Positions 57,949 through 64,000 of a stretch of 64,000 bases of DNA are shown piece after piece. The notes under the pieces are model-generated. The model was not told where the DNA came from and did not search any database. It saw nothing but the letters and a program-made list of their open reading frames with translations. The stretch covers positions 2,666,001-2,730,000 of the forward strand of contig NZ_CP108086.1 in assembly GCF_036186745.1 (NCBI RefSeq), written 5' to 3'. The stretch comes from Microbispora hainanensis. GTDB lineage: Bacteria > Actinomycetota > Actinomycetes > Streptosporangiales > Streptosporangiaceae. A program made the translations under genes and the position numbers. Position 1 is the first letter of the stretch. The number at the start of each line of letters is the position of its first letter.

Positions 57949-60672
57949 CTAAGCCCGTGGGGTCTGAAGCCTGACCGGCGACTTTGGAGCTGAGTTCATC
58001 CGGTCCAGGAGGGCTTGGGTTTCGGAGGAACAGGCCACCCCGAGGGCATCGAGGCGGGCCTTCAGATGGCGAGCGCGCATGCGGGCTTCGTCAGCGCGGC
58101 CGAGGTCGATCAGGAGCCGGATGGCCGACCTGGCTGCGCTCTCCATGTCCGGGTCGAGAGCGCACGCCTGGTCGTAAACCTCCAACGCGCGCTCGTTCCG
58201 CCCTGCGCGTTCGTGGAGCACTCCGAGCTGAAGGAGGGCCTTCACGCTGGTCACGGTCAGCGGCCAGCGGTGGTCCTGATCGAGCCAGTCGTACCTGAGG
58301 CCCTGGCACAGGCGTCCCTGGCACAGCCTTGCGACCACTTCCAGTGCGACCGTCTTGGCCTCCTCGTCCCCGGCGGTACGCGCGTCGGCGAGCGCGCGGT
58401 GGAAGGCCCATAGATCCACGTCGACGCGCTGCGCCTCGATGCGGTACGTCTTGCCGCTTCTTTCGACGAAACTGGCTTCCTTCTCGCCCAGGCCGGAGGC
58501 TCCGCGCAGGGCGGCGCGTAGGTCCTTGAGAGCGGCGTGAAAGCGATACCCGGCCAGTGTTTCCTCCAGGTCCAGCCAGAGATGCTCGCAGATCTCCTCG
58601 CGATCCAGGCCCTTGGGGTGGACGGCCAGGAGGACGAACAGCTCCAGAGCTTTGGCGCGGCCGGAGATGTCCACCGGCGTGCCGTTCACCTCGATGACCG
58701 GTGCGCCAAGGATGGTGAACCGGACCGGTTGGGCTGCGGTGCTGGGCGGTGGGACCTCGAGTTCCGCCGGCTTTTCGGGCCGCTCGGCCGGCATGCCGTT
58801 CCCCACGGCGAGTGTGTGGAGCACTGTCGCCGCCGCATTGGCCGACATGTGGAACAGCGTGACGTCGCGGAGTTCCTTCACCAGAGGGCCGGTCGTCTCG
58901 GCCGCTCGGTGGTCCTGGTCGACCTCGCAGGTGGTTCCGGACGACGATCGCCCTATCAGGACGGACCCGACGCCGAAGGTGGACCCCAAGCTCATGAGGG
59001 TGTCCAGGTACGCATGGCCGTCCGCAGCACAGGCGGTCAACAGCAACGCGGGCAGCGGCTCGCCGGGCTCGGCCTCGCGGAGCTGGGGGATGTCGTCGGT
59101 GACGTGGTCGCGGAGGATCCGGCGGCGGGCGACGAACTGTTCCTCCAGGTGGTCGATGGCCTCGTCCAGGGTGGCGACCAGCCGGAGGCCCGGCAGGTGG
59201 CCGGTCAGCGTGGTGATGGTCTCGCCGAACCACCGTACGGCGTCCTGAGAGGGGATGACGATCTCGGCGCGGTGCTGGTCGGCCTGGGTGAGGAGGTCGA
59301 GCACGATCGCTCGTACGCAGTCGTCGGCACCCGGACCAGTCAGCGCCAGATTCAGCCCGGACAGCTCCAGGGAGACGGGCTCCTCGCCACGGATCCCGGC
59401 TTTGAGCATGAGCGGTGGGTCGATGGAGAACGCGGAGGTGACCAGCTCAAAATCGTCCGGCGGACCATCTTCCGATTCGGCGAAGCTGCGGCGGTGTGAC
59501 TGCTCCAGCGCGCGTACGGCGGGCGCCTGCGGTTCGGGGGCAGGCACGGTGAGCGGCTCGTCGACGGCCGGGACGGGTAGGCGTCGCCGATGGCGGAGCC
59601 GGGCGGAGGCGAGCGCGACGGCCACGCCGGCGGCGAAGGAGATCGCCATCATGCCGCCTTCGGGCAGTACGACCACGCTGGAGCCGACGGCCAATCTCCT
59701 TGGCTGCGTCGAGAAGCCCGCCGTGGGACGAGGTGAGGCGTCTTCGTGGTGAGCGGGTTGCCGCGTTGTAGTCGTGGGAAGAGGCGAAGGGGCTTGGTGG
59801 CGGATCGGATCGGCTTTCCTGGTGTCCCGTTCGCGTTCGGGCAGGATGAGGTGCCATCCGGATTCCAGCACGTCAGGATCGGTCAGCCGGGCGCCGTCTG
59901 GCTGCGGCCGATCCCTGTTCAGCCTGAAGATCTCTTTGTATCGCTTGCCGTCTCCGAGGTGTTGTTCGGCGATCTCCCACAGACTCTCGCCCGGCCTGAC
60001 GGTATGGGTGCGTTGGGATGAGCGAGGTTCCTTCCTGGCGGCGTCACCGGGCAGACGTAGGGTCCATCCGGGCCTCAGCCAGTCTCCTCGGGTGAAGGTC
60101 TGCCCGTCGTCCATGGTGCGTCCCTGGTTCAGCGCGACGATCTCCCGATAGCGCATCGGGTCTCCGAGCTGCTTGTCGGCGATCGTCCAGAGGGTGTCTC
60201 TCGGCTGGACCACGTAGGTCGCGTACGGCTTGGCCGGCTCAGAGGTCTTCGGCTCGGCCGCCATGAGGTGGTGCGAGGGCAAGGCCACTGGTGTGACTGT
60301 CACCGCTGCTGCTGGGATGGTTCCGCGGGATGCGGCAACCGGAGCTGTGGTCGCCACGGTGATCGTGGTGATCAGGTAAGCCGCCAGTCGCTGGAACGGC
60401 ATGCGTACCCTTCCGCGCCGGGCGCGGGCCGTTGCCACCACCTCGGCGATCACTGCCCCGGCGAACAGGGCCCAGCACGTCCATACGGTCGCGAGCAGGA
60501 CCGTCTTGATCACAACGGGTTCGGCGGGCGTGGCCAGGTCGTCGAGAGTGGGCAGGTCCACCGGCCAGAAGAAGGTAAGCAGGATGGCGGGGATTCCGGC
60601 GAGCAGTCCAGTGAGCACCGCGACCGCCGCCGCCTTGGCGAGGATGGGGTGACGCAGCCCGTACATCGTCAT
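57949..60672 (-). CDS. LysM and BTAD (SARP-like) membrane protein of the Tad locus
   Basis: A 907-residue multidomain protein. Two or three membrane segments occupy about 11-110. Two LysM modules follow (about 151-208, YVVQPRDTLWTIADKQLGDP; and 222-280, HTVRPGESLWEIAEQHLGDG), then a Pro/Thr-rich stretch and another hydrophobic segment at about 340-362 (GGMMAISFAAGVAVALASAR). A large cytoplasmic part ends in a winged-helix-like domain (VRFTILGAPVIEVNGTPVDI, EICEHLWLDLEE) and a bacterial transcriptional activation domain with TPR-like helices (RNERALEVYDQACALDPDME). Such proteins recur beside actinobacterial Tad operons. Its start overlaps the stop of the upstream TadG-like gene (ATGA), so it is the last gene of the operon. 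A wall-sensing regulator is plausible but unproven. Confidence 0.82.
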   Translation of the reverse strand: MTMYGLRHPILAKAAAVAVLTGLLAGIPAILLTFFWPVDLPTLDDLATPAEPVVIKTVLLATVWTCWALFAGAVIAEVVATARARRGRVRMPFQRLAAYLITTITVATTAPVAASRGTIPAAAVTVTPVALPSHHLMAAEPKTSEPAKPYATYVVQPRDTLWTIADKQLGDPMRYREIVALNQGRTMDDGQTFTRGDWLRPGWTLRLPGDAARKEPRSSQRTHTVRPGESLWEIAEQHLGDGKRYKEIFRLNRDRPQPDGARLTDPDVLESGWHLILPERERDTRKADPIRHQAPSPLPTTTTRQPAHHEDASPRPTAGFSTQPRRLAVGSSVVVLPEGGMMAISFAAGVAVALASARLRHRRRLPVPAVDEPLTVPAPEPQAPAVRALEQSHRRSFAESEDGPPDDFELVTSAFSIDPPLMLKAGIRGEEPVSLELSGLNLALTGPGADDCVRAIVLDLLTQADQHRAEIVIPSQDAVRWFGETITTLTGHLPGLRLVATLDEAIDHLEEQFVARRRILRDHVTDDIPQLREAEPGEPLPALLLTACAADGHAYLDTLMSLGSTFGVGSVLIGRSSSGTTCEVDQDHRAAETTGPLVKELRDVTLFHMSANAAATVLHTLAVGNGMPAERPEKPAELEVPPPSTAAQPVRFTILGAPVIEVNGTPVDISGRAKALELFVLLAVHPKGLDREEICEHLWLDLEETLAGYRFHAALKDLRAALRGASGLGEKEASFVERSGKTYRIEAQRVDVDLWAFHRALADARTAGDEEAKTVALEVVARLCQGRLCQGLRYDWLDQDHRWPLTVTSVKALLQLGVLHERAGRNERALEVYDQACALDPDMESAARSAIRLLIDLGRADEARMRARHLKARLDALGVACSSETQALLDRMNSAPKSPVRLQTPRA

Positions 60673-61088
60673 GATCTTCCTTGCTCGATGCCCTGGAACA
60701 TGCGCGCTGAGGCGCTGGCTGTGGCGGTCACGCTGCCGATCCCGATCAGGGAGATCAGCATGGTCGGCCGGGAGACCGTGACGGTCACCTGGACAGTGCG
60801 GTTGCCGGATAGGGAGGCGTTGCCCGAGTGCCCGCTGGAGGACAGGTAGGCCCGGGCGGCGGCCAACGCCTTGGAAGTGTCGATCTCGAATCGGCCGCCG
60901 GCGTAGGCGTGGTCGATGTCCACCTGTCCAGCTCCGGCGCGGGCGGCCTCCTCGGCCACGGCGTACGCCTCGCGGTATGCCTGGATCTTGGCTCCGCCGT
61001 CCACGACGAGTCCGGCGCAGATCAGCAGCGCCAGGCCGAGCACCGCGGTGAACGCGGTGACGGAACCTCGCTCCTTGGTCCGGGTCAC
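60669..61088 (-). CDS. TadG/TadE-like pilus assembly protein
   Basis: A 139-residue protein starting with a short basic segment, ERGSVTAFTAVLGLALLICA (prepilin-like charged-hydrophobic N-terminus, residues about 6-25), then a periplasmic/extracellular domain (AEEAARAGAGQVDIDHAYAG, a TadE-like helix). It belongs to the Flp/Tad minor-pilin group encoded in tandem here. Its start is 4 nt inside the previous gene's end and its stop overlaps the LysM-BTAD gene, so the whole set is coupled. Confidence 0.82.
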   Translation of the reverse strand: MTRTKERGSVTAFTAVLGLALLICAGLVVDGGAKIQAYREAYAVAEEAARAGAGQVDIDHAYAGGRFEIDTSKALAAARAYLSSSGHSGNASLSGNRTVQVTVTVSRPTMLISLIGIGSVTATASASARMFQGIEQGRS

Positions 61089-61516
61089 GGTTGTCCGCTC
61101 CTTGCGCGGTGCGGGTCGATCGGGCTGCTGAAGCTGCTGGTCAGGCGCTTGGATCCGGGAACTCCGGGCACGGCGAGGTCGGCCAGGTCCACGTCACAAG
61201 TGACACGAGCGACCACGACGGCAGGCCTCCCCAGCGGAGTGGAGAACCCTGTCGTGTCGACCGTTACCGATGGCGAGCACGCCAGTCCTTCACGGTCGAG
61301 CGCCGCCCGCGCACTGGACAGCCCGGCGGATCGTGCCGCGGCTGGATCGCGGGCCATGGAAGCCTGGCGGGCCGCGTCCCGCGCCGCGGCGTCGATGGCG
61401 CCATGGGTGAGCGTCACACGGCCCAGCCCGACCACCATCAGCAGCACAGCAACCAGAGCGGGCGCGATGATCGCCGTCTCCAAGGCCATCGAGCCGCGCT
61501 CACGCAGGTCCGTCAT
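61085..61516 (-). CDS. TadE-family minor pilin-like protein
   Basis: A 143-residue protein with RERGSMALETAIIAPALVAV at the N-terminus: the conserved Glu of TadE-type pseudopilins five residues into the hydrophobic segment. The following helix, GAIDAAARDAARQASMARDP, is characteristic, and the C-terminal domain has two cysteines (ACSPS and VTCDV). ATG 61516 overlaps the stop of the upstream gene (ATGA); longer upstream frames overlap that gene and are not real. It is one of three tandem TadE/TadG-type proteins. Confidence 0.82.
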   Translation of the reverse strand: MTDLRERGSMALETAIIAPALVAVLLMVVGLGRVTLTHGAIDAAARDAARQASMARDPAAARSAGLSSARAALDREGLACSPSVTVDTTGFSTPLGRPAVVVARVTCDVDLADLAVPGVPGSKRLTSSFSSPIDPHRARSGQP

Positions 61517-61887
61517 TCGGATGTCCACTTCTCCACCGGGGCCCGGGCGACCTGCTCGACATCGAGGGGCAGCAGCGGAATCAGGCTGATCGCCTGGCCG
61601 CTGACCGCCACGCTGAGGCTGTCCGCGGTGCGCTCGACGCTGACCCTGGCGGAGGTGAGGAACGACCCGCCGACCTGCCGGATGAAGCGTTCGGCTGTCG
61701 CCTGCCCGGCGGAAAGGCTGGAGCCATACGCGCGCCCGGCTCGCAGTCCTTCCTGAGCCGCCGCCAATGCGAGGTTCCGGGCGTGGAACCACAACGCGGC
61801 GTTGATCGCGAGCAGGACCAGCAGGAGGAGCGCGGGATAGACCAGCGCGGCCTCCAGCGTCGCTGATCCTCGCTCACGCCCGTTCAT
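61513..61887 (-). CDS. TadE-family minor pilin-like protein
   Basis: A 124-residue protein, RERGSATLEAALVYPALLLL at the N-terminus with the conserved glutamate, then ARNLALAAAQEGLRAGRAYG as the TadE helix. The C-terminal domain is beta-rich (RVSVERTADSLSVAVSGQAI). ATG 61887 overlaps the stop of the small pilin gene upstream. It probably acts in assembly or as a minor component of a Flp-type pilus. Confidence 0.82.
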   Translation of the reverse strand: MNGRERGSATLEAALVYPALLLLVLLAINAALWFHARNLALAAAQEGLRAGRAYGSSLSAGQATAERFIRQVGGSFLTSARVSVERTADSLSVAVSGQAISLIPLLPLDVEQVARAPVEKWTSE

Positions 61888-62096
61888 TTGATCTTGGCGA
61901 GCTGCTCGTTGACGACGGACGTGATCTTCGCGCCTACGGCGATGGCCAGCAGGAACACCACGGCTGCGATGATCACCCATTCGACCGTCGAACCACCGCG
62001 TTCAGGGTTCGCATCGCGCCGCTGCGCGTACCGATTGATAACCAGCGACATCCGCTCCAGCTGTACGGCCAGCGCGAGCATGGCTCTGTAGATCAT
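61884..62096 (-). CDS. Small Flp pilin-like protein
   Basis: A 70-residue protein with an N-terminal helical basic leader (residues 1-34), then RGGSTVEWVIIAAVVFLLAI, a glycine-preceded charged-hydrophobic segment with Glu like that of class III/IVb prepilins, and a short tail. Cleavage after the Gly pair would release a mature pilin of about 35 residues. GGAGG lies nine bases before the ATG. It is followed by coupled TadE-type genes and preceded by tadC/tadB homologues, which supports its role as the major pilin. Confidence 0.8.
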   Translation of the reverse strand: MIYRAMLALAVQLERMSLVINRYAQRRDANPERGGSTVEWVIIAAVVFLLAIAVGAKITSVVNEQLAKIK

Positions 62097-62117
62097 TGGT
62101 GGGTACCTCCGGAAGGG

Positions 62118-62987
62118 TCAGCCGCCGGTCATTCGCGCGAAGGCGGGATAGCCGAGCAGCAGCAGGAACCCGAGGACCGACAGGGCCATCGGGACGGTCA
62201 TGGTCTCGGTACGGGATTTGGCCTTGGACACCTCGGCCGACAGTTCGACCTCGCGCAGGGATTGGGCCTTGGCCATGAGGGTGTCGAGAATGCCGGCGCC
62301 GTGGGTTCCGGCGAGCCGGGCGATGGCGGCCAGGTCGGCGAGCTCGGGAACGCGAATCTCCTCGGACAGCCGGGTGAGCTCATCCCATGCGCTCGCGGTA
62401 ACCCGCCGTGCGGGATCCAGCGCGAGGCACAACCGCTGGAATGTCCACCCTCCGCCGACCTTGGCGGCCGACTCCAGCGCCTCGGCCGGCCCGGATCCTG
62501 CCGCGCGAGCGAGCGCCACCAGATCCAGGTACGCCACGATGGCCTGCCGGAATGCCGCCCGCGCGTCGGCGGCCTGGCCGCGTATCGAGGCGTCGGGAGC
62601 GAAGAACGCCGCGACAGCGAAGGCCAGGCATGCTCCCCAGGAGACCGGCCAGGGAAGGGCGATGCCGAGCAGTGCGCACCACGCCCAGAAGACGACCGGA
62701 CCAGCCGCCCCGAGCCCGATCATCGCGCCCTTCTGGATGAGGTAGTAATCGGCCGTCTTGCCGAGCACTGCCAGATCCGCCTGCGGGAGCCGCGCGCCGA
62801 TTACTGTTCCGGACAGTTTTCGCGCCATGCGCGACCGCCAGTCCCCATCCGGCTCGCTGCGGCTCCCACCCGGCCTGAGCCGTTCCATCGCCGATGCGAG
62901 CGCGGGCGGAGCGGGGAAGACCGCCACGATGGCGAGGGCTCCGCCGAGGCCGATCAATGCGCCGCAGGTCAGAACCAGCGCTATCAC
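62118..62987 (-). CDS. tadC: TadC-like type II secretion F-domain membrane protein
   Basis: A 289-residue inner-membrane platform protein. Hydrophobic segments lie at the N-terminus (ALVLTCGALIGLGGALAIVA), around 92-130 (a paired hairpin) and at the C-terminus (MALSVLGFLLLLGYPAFA). The cytoplasmic T2SS-F domain between them shows AIVAYLDLVALARAAGSGPA and LAAIARLAGTHGAGILDTLM. GTG 62987 overlaps the stop of tadB. It works with TadB and the TadA/CpaF ATPase to extrude the pilin. Confidence 0.85.
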   Translation of the reverse strand: MIALVLTCGALIGLGGALAIVAVFPAPPALASAMERLRPGGSRSEPDGDWRSRMARKLSGTVIGARLPQADLAVLGKTADYYLIQKGAMIGLGAAGPVVFWAWCALLGIALPWPVSWGACLAFAVAAFFAPDASIRGQAADARAAFRQAIVAYLDLVALARAAGSGPAEALESAAKVGGGWTFQRLCLALDPARRVTASAWDELTRLSEEIRVPELADLAAIARLAGTHGAGILDTLMAKAQSLREVELSAEVSKAKSRTETMTVPMALSVLGFLLLLGYPAFARMTGG

Positions 62988-63817
62988 GATGGATCACCTG
63001 TCGGGTTGAGGAAGCGATGTCCCTTCGGCGCTCTGGTCAGGCGGTGCAGCCACATGAAGGCTCCCGCGTACAGCGCGATCACGACGCCGAGAACGAGCTG
63101 GCCGCCGACCGTTCCGAATGGGGCGACATAAGCCTGGTTGACCAGCGCGAAGGCGGTGTATCCCAGCAGCGCGCCGATGACCCATCGGGCGGTCGTGCGA
63201 TGGGTGGCGCGCTCGGCGTCGATCTCCCGCCGTGCGGCCACGTCCTTGGCCACCGTACGGGCAAGGCCCTGGAGCACCTCTCGCAGTCCCTTGCCGCGGG
63301 CGCGGCAGGCCAGGATCAGCGCTGCGGCGATCACATCCCCGGTCGGGTCGTTCAGGTCATCGGCGAACGCTCGCAAGGCCTGCTCGGTCGGGGTGCGATA
63401 GGCGAGCCGCCGCGCGAGCGCCCGCACTTCGGCGGCGATCGCTGGCGGCGGGTTGTCCGCGCTGGACTGCAACGCCTCCTCAATGCCCGCACTGCCGCCC
63501 AGCACGTCGCTTAGATGACGGGTCCACGCCTGCAGCGCCTCCAGGCGCTCGATCCGCCGCCCGCTGTCGCGGGCGCTGAGCATCCGCGGCAGCGTCACAG
63601 CGCCCACGGCAGCCCCGAGGGCGGCGACCGGCCAGCCCGTAAGCCACCACGTCAGCATGAGAACTCCCGCAGCCACGGTCGCGGGAATCGCCGGTATCCG
63701 TGGCAGCCGCCGTGCCGGGCGCGGAGGCCGTATCGGGGCTCGGCGCATTCCCGTGATGGCGAACAGAGGTCCCGCGACGAGCACCGCGCCGGCCAGCGCG
63801 GCGAGCCAGCCGGTCAT
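62984..63817 (-). CDS. tadB: TadB-like type II secretion F-domain membrane protein
   Basis: A 277-residue membrane protein. N-terminal hydrophobic segments (WLAALAGAVLVAGPLFAITG, VAAGVLMLTWWLTGWPVAAL) flank a basic loop. The T2SS-F domain has EALQAWTRHLSDVLGGSAGI, EEALQSSADNPPPAIAAEVR and ACRARGKGLREVLQGLARTV, and two C-terminal membrane helices follow. ATG 63817 overlaps the stop of the upstream ATPase gene. It pairs with TadC as the assembly platform. Confidence 0.85.
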   Translation of the reverse strand: MTGWLAALAGAVLVAGPLFAITGMRRAPIRPPRPARRLPRIPAIPATVAAGVLMLTWWLTGWPVAALGAAVGAVTLPRMLSARDSGRRIERLEALQAWTRHLSDVLGGSAGIEEALQSSADNPPPAIAAEVRALARRLAYRTPTEQALRAFADDLNDPTGDVIAAALILACRARGKGLREVLQGLARTVAKDVAARREIDAERATHRTTARWVIGALLGYTAFALVNQAYVAPFGTVGGQLVLGVVIALYAGAFMWLHRLTRAPKGHRFLNPTGDPS

Positions 63818-64000
63818 GCGTACCCTCGATCCCAGCCCCGAGGCGCGAACAGGTCCGGATCGAACCCCGCCGCCACCAGTTCCTCCATGCACTGCGGGAT
63901 CGTGTTCGGTACGGCCCGCCCGTCCGGCCCGGGGACATAGACGTGGTTGACCGCCGGTTCCAGTCCGTCTCCCGGCGGTAGCACCTCGTTCACCTCGGCG
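63814..64000 (-). CDS. C-terminus of CpaF/TadA-type pilus assembly ATPase (partial)
   Basis: The frame read from the right window edge ends at TGA 63814-63816 and shows VNHVYVPGPDGRAVPNTIPQ and LVAAGFDPDLFAPRGWDRGY. A V-P-G-P-D-G-R-A-V-P segment followed by a G-F-D-P end is what I know from the C-termini of actinobacterial CpaF-like ATPases. The catalytic domain lies outside the window. Position directly upstream of and coupled to tadB supports the call. Confidence 0.65.
   Translation of the reverse strand, partial: AEVNEVLPPGDGLEPAVNHVYVPGPDGRAVPNTIPQCMEELVAAGFDPDLFAPRGWDRGYA

Overview
This window comes from a high-GC Gram-positive chromosome, most likely a sporulating filamentous actinomycete. 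The evidence is strong G/C third-position bias, many GTG starts, a Spo0M-type sporulation protein, a DUF2218 protein, a TPR regulator of the streptomycete kind and an actinobacterial Tad pilus operon. A family such as Streptosporangiaceae would fit, but that is inference. No rRNA and no complete tRNA was found.

Layout. (1) 1-23.1 kb is ordinary chromosome: secreted and membrane proteins, Spo0M, a zinc metallopeptidase, a molybdate uptake operon led by an HTH-Mop sensor (modABC), a divergent MFS/TetR pair with two operator-like palindromes, a GH5 cellulase with a ricin-type lectin tail behind a LacI-type operator, a TetR/DUF2218 divergent pair, a gene split by an ISAs1 element with a near-perfect 10-bp target duplication, and a P-loop kinase. 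(2) 23.4-29.2 kb is a transposon graveyard (IS66 remnant, an IS256 element split by an IS5-type element, an IS3 element). It is bounded by two copies of the 3' half of a tRNA-Pro(CGG) gene, which are att scars. (3) 29.2 to about 53.3 kb is an integrative island: a tyrosine integrase beside the att copy, a DUF2637 (SpdB-like) protein, then almost only defence-type genes, followed by a DUF3800 protein, an RsbW-like kinase and an IS21 element. (4) 55.5-64 kb is chromosome again: a TPR regulator, a phosphotransferase and a reverse-strand Tad pilus operon that runs off the window end and carries a LysM-BTAD protein.

The most interesting content is in the island. Four translationally coupled genes (33,275-36,136) encode a ubiquitin-like protein ending in Gly, an E2-like protein, a JAMM deubiquitinase-like protease and an E1/ThiF-like activating enzyme, which is a complete bacterial ubiquitin-like conjugation pathway. 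Beside it, divergently transcribed, is an HTH-ImmA/IrrE metallopeptidase gene coupled to a small unknown gene. Downstream are a fused XRE-HTH/dynamin-like GTPase, a SNF2/DUF3883 helicase, a DUF1156 DNA methyltransferase, a HEPN/DUF499 ATPase (together resembling the helicase-methylase-ATPase type of defence locus) and a single-chain GmrSD-like DUF262 protein. The combination reads as a multi-layer anti-phage island with tRNA-Pro as its docking site.
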